Assembly (NCBI RefSeq): GCF_014230145.1
Contig: NZ_JACHVC010000012.1
Span: 687,001-751,000, forward strand
DNA: 64,000 nt
Origin: Pelagicoccus albus
GTDB taxonomy: Bacteria > Verrucomicrobiota > Verrucomicrobiia > Opitutales > Opitutaceae
Reading direction: 5' to 3'
Part shown: positions 33,911 through 42,019 of the stretch, piece by piece
Position numbering within the stretch: position 1 is the first letter of the stretch
How the letters are laid out: the number at the start of each line of letters is the position of its first letter
Program-made: the position numbers and the translations under genes
Notes under the pieces: generated by a model
What the model was told of the DNA's origin: nothing
The model's input: only the letters and a program-made list of their open reading frames with translations
Database searches by the model: none

Positions 33911-35173
33911 CTACTGCGCCTTGAGCAACTGCAGACGAGCTACAAGATCGTCCTCCCAATTCAAGTGTTCAAGTCTCCATTTCGCCATTTGATGAAGCGA
34001 TCGTAGATTTTCGCTCATATCAGAAACCACGACTTCGCCACTCTCAGGCTCTATAATTTCCTCATAGGCAAGTTTCGCCTTCTCTGGAAGTCCAAGGCGT
34101 TCAAAGCAAAGGCCAATCTGATGAATAGCCGGCCAACGCCAAGAAGGATCATCGCTGTAACGAGCCAAGGCCTGATAGATGGTCAAAGCGCTCCGGAAAT
34201 CTCCATTTTCATAAAACTCATTGGCCAACTCATTACCAGTGCGCCGTTTCCAATAGGCAGCATCTTCTGAATACTCCCCTGCGGTGGTAGACTGAGCCTG
34301 CAGGATGCTAACCACCTCGCGAAGCGCCTCAGGTTTCCGATTTAAGCGTTCGTAAGAATTCGCCAAAAGATAGCGAAGCTCTGGATTGTGAGGACTTTCC
34401 GGATACTCTTCTAAAAAAAGCTTTAGCTGCGAAACAGCCCGCTGGTAGTTGGCAAGCTCGTACAACAGATAGCACATCCTGTAGTGCACCTTTAGACGTT
34501 GAACTGGTTTCAACTCTAAGCGAAACAGAGCTTCGTAGAGCCGGTAGGATTCTTGATACTCCTCTCTCTCTTTGTGAGTTTCAGCAATCGCCAATTTCGC
34601 CTTCAACGATACCTGACGATATTTTTCCAGCTGGTCGAAGGAAACATTCAAAGAAGAGTTCAGAACCTTGTAGTAACGAGAAATCGCCAATTCCTGGGCT
34701 CCCATTTTCCGGTAGATATCCCCCAGTTCCATATAGACTTCCGGCAAACGGCGACTATCGGGAAACTCCGTGGCAAGCCGCTCATAGATCGCGGCAGATT
34801 TAGGGAACATGCCGCTCTCCTCATAGAGCTCTGCCATCTTGGATAATACTGTTTCTTTTTCCGGAACCTCCACTGGTACTCCAAGGGCCGCGGCAAAATA
34901 GCTTTCCGCAAACTCTATGTCTCCGCCCTTCCATTCGATGATGGCAGCATCATAATACTGCATTACCTGTTCCGAAGCCAATTCAGGATCGAGCTCCTTC
35001 TTAGGCTGAACAATCACGATACGATCAGGGTGCGCCCCCTCCTCACCGTGATCTTTGGCGGCATCGGCACTCGCCCCATGCCCCCCCTCAGAAGAGGAGC
35101 TTGAAGAGGCTGCCCCCAACGAAGGCCAGAAAAGCGAGGCAGCGACGATAAAACATAAAGCTGATTTTTTCAT
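33911..35173 (-). CDS. Exported tetratricopeptide-repeat protein
   Basis: A signal peptide (MKKSALCFIVAASLFWPSLGAA) is followed by a Ser/Gly/His-rich low-complexity linker and then TPR-like helical hairpins from about residue 70 to the end (AIIEWKGGDIEFAESYFAAALGVP, SAAIYERLATEFPDSRRLPEVYMELGDIYRKMG, AVSQLKLFLEEYPESPHNPELRYLLANSYERL). The pattern resembles BamD/YbgF-type periplasmic TPR proteins. Its start overlaps the stop of the upstream exported acidic protein by one base (TAATG), which suggests that the two form a periplasmic pair. Confidence 0.75.
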   Translation of the reverse strand: MKKSALCFIVAASLFWPSLGAASSSSSSEGGHGASADAAKDHGEEGAHPDRIVIVQPKKELDPELASEQVMQYYDAAIIEWKGGDIEFAESYFAAALGVPVEVPEKETVLSKMAELYEESGMFPKSAAIYERLATEFPDSRRLPEVYMELGDIYRKMGAQELAISRYYKVLNSSLNVSFDQLEKYRQVSLKAKLAIAETHKEREEYQESYRLYEALFRLELKPVQRLKVHYRMCYLLYELANYQRAVSQLKLFLEEYPESPHNPELRYLLANSYERLNRKPEALREVVSILQAQSTTAGEYSEDAAYWKRRTGNELANEFYENGDFRSALTIYQALARYSDDPSWRWPAIHQIGLCFERLGLPEKAKLAYEEIIEPESGEVVVSDMSENLRSLHQMAKWRLEHLNWEDDLVARLQLLKAQ

Positions 35174-36000
35174 TACTTCTTCTTCAGGGTAGCCGAGCTT
35201 TTTATTGTCGTGTTTTGGGCCGGAGTCGCTGGGGAAAACGGAACTACTGCACCCGCGGAACCGGTATTCGAGTCGGTCTCGAAGTAGATAAGCACCTCTT
35301 CAGGTCGCAAGACAGTGGAACGTTGCTCCTCGATATCGAACTGCTCCACCAACTCCTCTTTCTGGAACCGACTCGCGTCGATCTTGCCCGAAACGATCTT
35401 GTGAGGCTCTAGCTCGATGATGATTTCCGACAGCATAGCTGGATCGTTCATCGCATCTTCGGGCAAAGCCGTTTCCACTAGATAAGGCAGATACTCGCTC
35501 GAAATCATATTGAACTCAGGCAAAGCAGGCGAAATCTGTTGTTCCTTCTCCGGATCGAGATCGGAAAACCGTAAGGCCGGCGGAGCGTCCATGGTCAGGT
35601 AACCATTCCGCAAACTCGGCGCTTTTTCGCGTTTACCGATCAGAATCAATCCATTGACAGATTTCATGATTCGTTCCCCAAGCCCTGGACCTGTCTCCTT
35701 CTGCGCAGATCCTACCTTAAAGGGCTCTAGCTCTACCGGCGACGTTTCGTCTGAATAATCGGACTCATCGCCACCATAATCGTAATCGTTATCCGATTCC
35801 GAAAGGTAAGAATCATCATCCAAAGCCTCTTCAGATGCAGCCACATCAACAGTCTCAGATTCTTGAGACAAGCCAGCTTCATCCTCGACCCAGCCACGCG
35901 ACCGAGCCCGGATGTGCCCCAACTCCAGCGAAGCCGCTCCCAATTCCGCTAGCGTGGCAGATAAAAGGAATACAGAAAGAATGCGATTTGAAGTAAGCAT
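35173..36000 (-). CDS. Exported acidic protein of unknown function
   Basis: From the ATG at 36000 the product has a signal peptide (MLTSNRILSVFLLSATLAELGAA) and about 250 further residues. A strongly acidic Ser/Asp/Tyr/Glu-rich stretch (SYLSESDNDYDYGGDESDYSD) is followed by LEPFKVGS and a predicted alpha/beta region, ending in a Ser/Thr/Lys tail. An earlier ATG at 36096 overlaps the neuA-like stop as ATGA and would add 32 basic residues; the signal peptide favours 36000. I recognise no family. Pairing with the downstream TPR protein suggests envelope function. Confidence 0.6.
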   Translation of the reverse strand: MLTSNRILSVFLLSATLAELGAASLELGHIRARSRGWVEDEAGLSQESETVDVAASEEALDDDSYLSESDNDYDYGGDESDYSDETSPVELEPFKVGSAQKETGPGLGERIMKSVNGLILIGKREKAPSLRNGYLTMDAPPALRFSDLDPEKEQQISPALPEFNMISSEYLPYLVETALPEDAMNDPAMLSEIIIELEPHKIVSGKIDASRFQKEELVEQFDIEEQRSTVLRPEEVLIYFETDSNTGSAGAVVPFSPATPAQNTTIKSSATLKKK

Positions 36001-36092
36001 AAGGCTAAAGTGAATGGAGTTCAGAGGCAAACGAAGCATATGACCCACTATTTTGTATCGGAGTCTGGCGACCCTATCTTGAATTGACCGGC

Positions 36093-36671
36093 TCATTCGA
36101 AACCCTCCGGAAGACCTTTGGGTTTAAATCCCTGCGAGGCTCGATAGGTATCCAGCAAATCCTGCTCCGTGTGCACGTCCAATGGCCCCGCCCTGACATC
36201 GTCGAAGATACTACGCATCGCGGACGGAATCTTGAACGGATCCTCATAGTTGGCCAAACGCTCGACCGACTGGGCCCACACCGCAAACGGCTTGGATAAA
36301 GCCTCCCCGTCCCGAGCCGCCAGTTCCACCGCACGATCGATCACCGCCGGATCGCACATCGGGAAGTTGATATTGAAATTCACATGCACATCGCAGTGGT
36401 GATGCTCCACGATATGCTGAAAAACCGGTACGGAAGGGACGTCGTCTCCCGCTAGCTCAGCAGGACGCCTCAAGACCGTGGCCCCAAAATCCAAAGCCAC
36501 CCGAGCAATCAATTCGCTCTCCGTAGAGACCACGATTTCATCCACCAGTTTGGCTTGCCGTAAGATCTCTACCCCCAAGCCCACCAAAGGCTTCCCTGCG
36601 AATGGCAACAGGTTCTTGTAGGCCAGCCTCTTGCTGCCCAAGCGAGCGATTATTGATCCAACGACGTACAT
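36093..36671 (-). CDS. CMP-sugar synthetase (NeuA-like cytidylyltransferase)
   Basis: The 192-residue product has the nucleotide-binding signature of CMP-N-acetylneuraminate/Kdo synthetases, IIARLGSKRLAYKN at residues 7-20, then GKPLVGLGVEIL, DEIVVSTESELIA, ATVLRRP and NFNINFPMCDP. It would couple a 3-deoxy-2-ulosonic or other sugar acid to CMP. It is about 30 residues shorter than most NeuA proteins. An in-frame TAG lies just upstream, so the ATG at 36671 is the first possible start; it lacks its own ribosome site. It differs clearly from the second cytidylyltransferase at 52915. Confidence 0.72.
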   Translation of the reverse strand: MYVVGSIIARLGSKRLAYKNLLPFAGKPLVGLGVEILRQAKLVDEIVVSTESELIARVALDFGATVLRRPAELAGDDVPSVPVFQHIVEHHHCDVHVNFNINFPMCDPAVIDRAVELAARDGEALSKPFAVWAQSVERLANYEDPFKIPSAMRSIFDDVRAGPLDVHTEQDLLDTYRASQGFKPKGLPEGFE

Positions 36672-36697
36672 AGATAAAAAATGTGAACACTAGGCAT
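36650..36697 (-). CDS. Possible 15-residue leader peptide overlapping the NeuA-like start
   Basis: ATG at 36697 is preceded at good distance by GAGGA (36707-36703) and reads 15 codons (MPSVHIFYLCTSLDQ) to TAA at 36650, running through the start of the NeuA-like gene in another frame. The downstream gene has no ribosome site of its own, so this small frame could feed ribosomes to it. The GAGGA is also inside a small hairpin (TCCTCA 36703-36708 with TGAGGA 36716-36721). Existence as a translated frame is inference. Confidence 0.25.
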   Translation of the reverse strand: MPSVHIFYLCTSLDQ

Positions 36698-37052
36698 TTT
36701 TTTCCTCACAAAGCATGAGGAGCGTGAACCTACTGAACATAGAAAACTAATAGAACCACACAGCATACAAGAGGCCAATAAAACTTAGACCTCATTTATT
36801 CATTGATATTCAATTAGTTAAAAATACAACATTGAACATTCAACATCAGGGTAGGCAGTTCTTTCAACGTGACTAGATTCGACGAGAAACAAGCCATCTT
36901 TTACAAATCAGTGTTGATATAATTCGAATTTCAAACTCCCTAGCTCGAAAAGGTGCACGCTTCCAAAAATACGATCCGATTTTCGACCATCAACGATGCC
37001 AATGCCAGCACCTGTGCGAGAGAGGGTTAACGGACCAAGAGAACAGGATGAA
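36672..37052. other. A+T-rich divergent intergenic region
   Basis: This 381-bp stretch separates the minus-strand NeuA-like operon from the plus-strand DUF115 operon and is visibly richer in A+T than its flanks. It contains the leader frame and hairpin described separately and a promoter candidate at 36915-36923. A weaker promoter-like pair (TTGATA 36803-36808, 16 bases, TACAAC 36825-36830) is also present. No larger coding frame is convincing. Confidence 0.5.
36915..36923 (+). promoter_or_regulatory. Extended -10 promoter candidate for the DUF115 operon
   Basis: TGATATAAT fits the TGnTATAAT extended -10 consensus exactly. There is no good -35 at the usual distance, which extended -10 promoters do not need. 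Transcription would begin near 36930 and leave a leader of about 120 bases before the ATG at 37053. Confidence 0.35.
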
Positions 37053-38036
37053 ATGATTAGACTTGTACTTTTTGGAGCTGGCATGACCGCTCCTGCTTTC
37101 ATCGAAGCAGCACGGAAACGCGGCGATGTAATCGCTGTAGCGGATAACGATAGCAGCAAGTGGAACCAAATGATCCACGGCATTCCCATAACCCCCCCTA
37201 CGGAGATACCCAAACTAGAGCCAGACGAGGTCATAATCTCATCGACCGCCACCTACCCGATCTACCAACAACTGCTTGAAATGGGGATCGATGAAAATCG
37301 CATAAAAGCTCCATTGCTCAGCCTTCAAAATCGGAAGAAATGGGCAGATCTTTCAGGAGCTCACAAAGGCAAACGGCTATTTATTGTTGGCAACGGTCCC
37401 AGCCTTACAACCGCAGACCTAGACCGTCTACACCAACAAAAAGAGCTAGCATTCGCCTTCAACAAGATCTACCTGACATTCTCTGACACCCAATTCCGTC
37501 CGAGCTACTACCTCGTGGACGACAATCTGGTTGCCCAACACAACACTGAAGAAATCCACGCCCTTTCAGGTTTCCCAAAGTTCTTCCCCGACTACCTCTT
37601 GCCTGTTCTCGGAGAACCAGATTCGGAAAGCGCACTTTTCTACTACGACGTCCCCAAGCCCGACCAGTATCAGCCGCGTTTTTCCTTCGATCCCTTCCTA
37701 ATTCACTCCGGCTTCACCTGCACCTACTCGGCCCTGCAGATCGCCATGCAGATGGGCTTCGATACAATCATCTTCATCGGCCTCGACTTTTCCTTCATCC
37801 TCCCAGAACGCACGGACGGGGAGGTTTTCACCAACGAGAAAGAGATAAACCATTTCTCACCAAACTACCGCAAACCGGGAGAAACCTGGAATCGACCCTA
37901 CCTCGAACAAACTCGAGAGGCCTACCTTTTTGCCAAGCGCATTGCGGAAGAAAGAGGCGTCCGCATCCTCAACGCCAGCCGAAGCACTCAGCTCGACGTT
38001 TTCCCCAGGGTGGACTTCGATTCACTCTTCGTATAG
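37053..38036 (+). CDS. DUF115/MptE-like protein with N-terminal nucleotide-binding domain
   Basis: From the ATG at 37053 (MIRLVLFGAGMTAP) the first 90 residues form a Rossmann-like domain of the sort found in glycan clusters (LFGAGMTAPAFIEAA, VIAVADND). The rest is a DUF115 (PF01973) domain: KRLFIVGNGPSLTTADLDRL, FAFNKIYLTF, FRPSYYLVDD, FIGLDFSF and NHFSPNYRKPGETWNRPY. DUF115 is the core of Maf proteins, which attach nonulosonic acids to flagellin; the GNGPSL motif also occurs in GT42 sialyltransferases. A CMP-sugar transferase role is therefore plausible, with NeuA-like genes at 36093 and 52915. An upstream ATG at 36996 is possible. First gene of a plus-strand glycosyltransferase operon. Confidence 0.75.
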   Translation: MIRLVLFGAGMTAPAFIEAARKRGDVIAVADNDSSKWNQMIHGIPITPPTEIPKLEPDEVIISSTATYPIYQQLLEMGIDENRIKAPLLSLQNRKKWADLSGAHKGKRLFIVGNGPSLTTADLDRLHQQKELAFAFNKIYLTFSDTQFRPSYYLVDDNLVAQHNTEEIHALSGFPKFFPDYLLPVLGEPDSESALFYYDVPKPDQYQPRFSFDPFLIHSGFTCTYSALQIAMQMGFDTIIFIGLDFSFILPERTDGEVFTNEKEINHFSPNYRKPGETWNRPYLEQTREAYLFAKRIAEERGVRILNASRSTQLDVFPRVDFDSLFV

Positions 38037-38038
38037 GA

Positions 38039-39163
38039 ATGAAACTCGGTATCGGCATACCAAACTACAACCGCAGCGGCGACGTCTGTTCGACGGTCAA
38101 AGCCGCTCTCAATCAGACTCGCTCCGCAGACGAGCTCATCGTACTCGACAACGCCTCCACCGACAACTCGATAGACCGACTGCAAAGCGAATTCGGCAAG
38201 CGGATCGATTTGATCGCCAGTCCAACAAACGGAGGTAGTTCCGGCGGCTTCTCCCAACTATCCAGCGAACTCGTCCGCCGCTCCTGCGATATCATCGTGC
38301 TGTTGGATAGCGATTGCTTTCTTAAGCCTGACGCAGTCGAGCAGATGCTAAAGGTCCTGGAGACGGACCCTCGGGTCGGCATTTGCGGAGCCCGCATCAT
38401 GCACGCTGACCGGCCTGAGATCATCCAAGAATGCGGGGCATATCTGGACTGGCAAACCGCCACTTTCCAACTCAATCGCAAGGATCAGCCGGTCACCAAA
38501 GACACAGAGCTGCCGCTGGTCGAATTCGTAGACTACGTGCCCGCCTGCGCCCTCGCAGCCCGGAAGGAAGTGTTCCAAGAAATCGGTCACTTCGACACCG
38601 AATTCTTCATCTACTTCGACGATATCGAATGGTGCCACAGAGCTGGGAAAAACGAATATAAAGTCGCCGTCGCCAACCGGGCAGAGGCTCATCACGTAGG
38701 AGGCGGCAAAGTGAAAACCAATCATTTTTCCACCTACTATTTCTGGAGAAATCGCTTCCGCTTCTACCCTGAGAACGCTCCCAACAGAAAAGCCCTCTTC
38801 GACTACCTCATCTCGAACGCGGCCAGAGCGATCGCTACCTCCGAAACGCTCGGACAATCAAACTCCGCGACCATCATTCGGGAAGCACTCCACGATGCCC
38901 TTAAAGGCACTTTCGGCCCTAAAGACTTCAACGGGATTTCGCTGGCCCTCGATCAACCAGCCAAATGCCTGCTGGCTGGTGAGATCGACGCAAAATGTCA
39001 CGAAGTCGAACACATCTTCGATCCGACCACATTGCCCGACGATTCCGTTCTCGAAGACCCATTCGGAAAACAGATCCTCGCCGCCACCGCCAACTCTCTC
39101 AGAGATTCCTTTCTCAAAAATCTGCAGATAATCGAAAACGAGCTAAAAAGTCTTAACAGCTGA
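38039..39163 (+). CDS. Family 2 glycosyltransferase
   Basis: The 374-residue product starts two bases after the DUF115 stop. The GT-A fold is complete: IGIPNYNRSGDVCSTVKAAL, ELIVLDNASTDNS, SPTNGGSSGGF, the metal-binding IVLLDSDCFLKPDA and the acceptor-side GHFDTEFFIYFDDIEWCHRAG typical of rhamnosyl-type GT2 enzymes. The C-terminal 130 residues are helical and unassigned. Cytoplasmic, donor sugar unknown. Confidence 0.87.
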   Translation: MKLGIGIPNYNRSGDVCSTVKAALNQTRSADELIVLDNASTDNSIDRLQSEFGKRIDLIASPTNGGSSGGFSQLSSELVRRSCDIIVLLDSDCFLKPDAVEQMLKVLETDPRVGICGARIMHADRPEIIQECGAYLDWQTATFQLNRKDQPVTKDTELPLVEFVDYVPACALAARKEVFQEIGHFDTEFFIYFDDIEWCHRAGKNEYKVAVANRAEAHHVGGGKVKTNHFSTYYFWRNRFRFYPENAPNRKALFDYLISNAARAIATSETLGQSNSATIIREALHDALKGTFGPKDFNGISLALDQPAKCLLAGEIDAKCHEVEHIFDPTTLPDDSVLEDPFGKQILAATANSLRDSFLKNLQIIENELKSLNS

Positions 39164-39170
39164 TACTCAA

Positions 39171-40337
39171 ATGCCCCTCGACATCTCAATCCTGATCCCA
39201 GCCAGAGACGCTTCTCAAACCATCGAAAGATGCGTCCGATCCCTGCTCGATCAAGATGCTCGGGAGATAATCCTAATCGACGACTTCTCTTCAGACAACA
39301 CCGTCGAAATCGCCCAAAACGCCGCGGGCGGCAAGCTGCGGGTCGTCTCGCCAAATGAACACATCAACGTCCCTCACGCTCGCAATGCAGGCTTGGACGT
39401 GGTGCAAAGCAAATACGGCATCTGGTGCGACGCCGACGACTGCTTCCTTCCCGGCCGAGTCGCCCATCTATATCAACTCCTTGAAACCAGCGGAGCCCAG
39501 TTCGCCACCGATGGTCAGGAGCTGTACGATGGCGCCAGCGGAGAAAAACTCCGAGATCTCCCTATTCCCTCCTTCATACGCCGAGACCAAGACAAAGCCC
39601 GCCTCTTCGAACGCAACTACCTCCCAGGTATAGGGCACATCGCCTTCGACGTTTCGCTCGCCAGAAAAGTGGGATACGACAATCAGCAATTCGGCGGCGA
39701 CGATAGCGATTTTCTCTTTCGTTACATTGCCGCAGGAGCAAAGATGGCCGTGTCGGAAAAAATAGGATACCGCATGTACGCCTACCCCGGAAGCGACTCG
39801 CGCAACATCGCCCGCCAAAAGAAAATGGTCGCAAGGGCTCTCAAGAAGCACGATTACTCATTCGTGGAAAAGCTGTACCGTAACGGCGGATACAGCGAAA
39901 GAGTTACCCACTGGGGCTTAGTCTCCATGGCTATTTTCCGTGAGGAGTACGATGCCGCCTTCGATTTTTTACAATCAGCCTTCCCCCCAACCTCATCTCT
40001 CTCGGAAACACTGGAACCACAGGGCCCCTACGCCGTTCCAGAAGGGTGGCGCTACCGTTTCACACTCGGCACATTGGCATTGCTATGCAACAATGCGGAG
40101 CTAGCAATCAAACCTTTAGAGGACAGCCTTGAAATACTGCGCTCAGCGGACACCCTTAACAACCTCGGGGTGGCCTACGCCCAATTGGGACAAAAAGATA
40201 AGTCCCTCTCAATACTGAAAGAGTCTTTGTCGTTATTCCCTGGATACTTGGATGCGAAAATCAATCACTCTTGCAACAGCGAGCCGCAAATAACTTCGCA
40301 CCCACTACGACTGCAGCCAAGTCGCTCTGACTACTAA
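39171..40337 (+). CDS. Family 2 glycosyltransferase with C-terminal TPR
   Basis: Residues 1-230 form a GT-A transferase: ISILIPARDASQTIERCVRSLL, EIILIDDFSSDNT, NVPHARNAGLDVV and the metal motif GIWCDADDCFLPG. From about 275 the chain is helical and shows TPR-like pairs (LGTLALLCNNAELAIKPLEDS, NNLGVAYAQLGQKDKSLSIL). It lies 7 bp after the preceding GT2. TPR tails on transferases usually mediate protein or acceptor contact; the next gene encodes a whole helical repeat protein. Confidence 0.83.
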   Translation: MPLDISILIPARDASQTIERCVRSLLDQDAREIILIDDFSSDNTVEIAQNAAGGKLRVVSPNEHINVPHARNAGLDVVQSKYGIWCDADDCFLPGRVAHLYQLLETSGAQFATDGQELYDGASGEKLRDLPIPSFIRRDQDKARLFERNYLPGIGHIAFDVSLARKVGYDNQQFGGDDSDFLFRYIAAGAKMAVSEKIGYRMYAYPGSDSRNIARQKKMVARALKKHDYSFVEKLYRNGGYSERVTHWGLVSMAIFREEYDAAFDFLQSAFPPTSSLSETLEPQGPYAVPEGWRYRFTLGTLALLCNNAELAIKPLEDSLEILRSADTLNNLGVAYAQLGQKDKSLSILKESLSLFPGYLDAKINHSCNSEPQITSHPLRLQPSRSDY

Positions 40338-40399
40338 GCCACCCCGGCAATCCTTAACTAAAGCTAGCACCTTTCAGGCGAAGAAATCGATAGTCTCCT

Positions 40400-42019
40400 A
40401 TGGTGAACACAAAATTAGCACTACTACTCGAAAACCATTCCGTTCACCAAGGATGGATCGATAAATTCCAACAGAGTGGACCATCAAGATCCGATGAAAT
40501 CTCCAAGTTGGAAACAGCTGTACTCCATGCCTACAAAAACGACCCCTCACTTCGAAATGGGCTGTCTCGCTTAGCATTCTACCTGTTGTACAAAGGGCAA
40601 AGGCAAGAAGCTCTCAGATTATTCGCAGAAGACGCTAAAGGAGGACGACAAACCTGGCTACTGAAGTTGCGATACGCCGAGTGCCTGGGAGCAGAGGGCA
40701 ACGCAGATCACGCCCTAAGCATAGTGCGGCAGGCCTACCAAGAATCGGAACAAGCCAGAGACGGTCGCGCGCGATGTGCTTGGCGACTCTTCTGGCCCAC
40801 AGGCAATTGTTTGGAACTGATCCAATGGATCAAGGAAGATGATGAGGAAGGGCGCTTGAGTGCAGATTGGCGACTCAAGCTCGCTCAAGTCCAGTCCTCT
40901 TTGGGAAACAAAGAAACGGCTGAGACTGAAGTTCAAAAAGCATACCTAGAGAATCCTAGCCTTACGGACGGATACGCAAACTGCGCATGGGAGCTTTTCA
41001 AAAAGACGGGCGAGACAGAAACGCCAATCAAATGGATGGAGCATGATCGAAAAACCAAGCGGATAACTTCAGACCCCCTTCTGAATCTTGCCGAGCTCTA
41101 TGCTACCGTAGGTAACCTCTCAACGGCTGACCAACTTGTCGAACAAGCCTATAACTCCTCTCCAAAGCTGCGCGATGGATACTCGAGATGCTATTGGCGT
41201 GCCTTCTGGGGCCAAGGGCGTTACCAAGAGTGTATCATTGGACTCGCTCGTGATGTAGAGGAAAACCGAATCTCCCTGCCTTGGCTATTGAACTTGGCCG
41301 AGGCCCACGCACGAGCGGGTGACATAGAGCAAGCTAAACTCCAGGTAAAAAGAGCTTACCAAGCAGATCCGACTCTCAAGGACGGCTTCACTAAAAGTGC
41401 CTGGATCTATTACCACCCAAGGGGAGAGTTCGAAGACCTTGCCCTGCTATGCGGGCAAGACTTCGAAACAGGCAGGACCTCTCCCGCCAAAGCTTTAGAC
41501 TATGCGACCGCCCTTCTTCTGGCCGGAGAACAAGAAAAGGCCTATTCCATTGTCGAGAACAGCTACCTGAGGGACGATAGCTTAAAGGACTGGTTCACCT
41601 CCTTGGCAGATCACGCTTTAACATATCATCCCACACTCGTTACTAGCTTGTATGAAAAAGACTATGAAAGAAGCCGCATAAGCCAACGCGGATTGAAACG
41701 CTTTATAAACCATCTAGTCACGACCGAACAAAAAAACTACGTATTCAACCTCGCAGATAAAATAGCAGATGAAGTCGATTTCGACCCATACGCTGAAATA
41801 GCGATCTCAAGCTACGCACTGGAAGGAAAACTACCTCATTCGATTGGCGCTAAACTCCTGAAGAAAACGAAATCCGCGGAATACGAGTTCCTCCAAAACA
41901 TGATAGCGTTCGCTGCCAACAAGCCTCTTTCTTCAAACAAATCAAACGATCACCAAGACGAGGCTTTTTTCAGAGCATTCCAAAAGCAACTAGATTGCTC
42001 CTTTGCAAAACCCCAATGA
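40400..42019 (+). CDS. 69-residue tandem helical-repeat protein (TPR-like)
   Basis: No enzymatic domain or signal peptide is visible in the 539 residues. From residue 44 the chain consists of six units, at 44, 112, 181, 250, 319 and 388; the first is 68 residues, the next four exactly 69, the last degenerate. Each unit opens with AY/SY-x3-P/D-x-L-x-D-G-Y/F, then CAW-x2-F, and includes a WLLNLAE-x-A-x3-G-like helix, fitting two TPR-sized hairpins per unit. The pattern is not a standard TPR consensus. Its TGA overlaps the ATG of the next glycosyltransferase as ATGA, so it is likely a scaffold or acceptor partner for the glycosylation enzymes. Confidence 0.7.
   Translation: MVNTKLALLLENHSVHQGWIDKFQQSGPSRSDEISKLETAVLHAYKNDPSLRNGLSRLAFYLLYKGQRQEALRLFAEDAKGGRQTWLLKLRYAECLGAEGNADHALSIVRQAYQESEQARDGRARCAWRLFWPTGNCLELIQWIKEDDEEGRLSADWRLKLAQVQSSLGNKETAETEVQKAYLENPSLTDGYANCAWELFKKTGETETPIKWMEHDRKTKRITSDPLLNLAELYATVGNLSTADQLVEQAYNSSPKLRDGYSRCYWRAFWGQGRYQECIIGLARDVEENRISLPWLLNLAEAHARAGDIEQAKLQVKRAYQADPTLKDGFTKSAWIYYHPRGEFEDLALLCGQDFETGRTSPAKALDYATALLLAGEQEKAYSIVENSYLRDDSLKDWFTSLADHALTYHPTLVTSLYEKDYERSRISQRGLKRFINHLVTTEQKNYVFNLADKIADEVDFDPYAEIAISSYALEGKLPHSIGAKLLKKTKSAEYEFLQNMIAFAANKPLSSNKSNDHQDEAFFRAFQKQLDCSFAKPQ
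40529..41764 (+). repeat. Coding tandem repeat, unit 69 codons (207 bp)
   Basis: Six consecutive units within the repeat-protein gene, starting at 40529, 40733, 40940, 41147, 41354 and 41561. Similarity is clear at protein level and diverged at DNA level, so the array is old, not a recent amplification. Confidence 0.65.

Noticed and set aside
36996-37052. Earlier ATG at 36996 for the DUF115 protein
   Set aside because: It adds 19 residues of no family likeness (MPMPAPVRERVNG); the ATG at 37053 starts directly at the Rossmann strand and has a nearby AGGA-like site.
40529-41764. CRISPR or other DNA-level repeat array
   Set aside because: The periodicity is at protein level within a coding frame and DNA units are diverged, with no short identical repeats and spacers.
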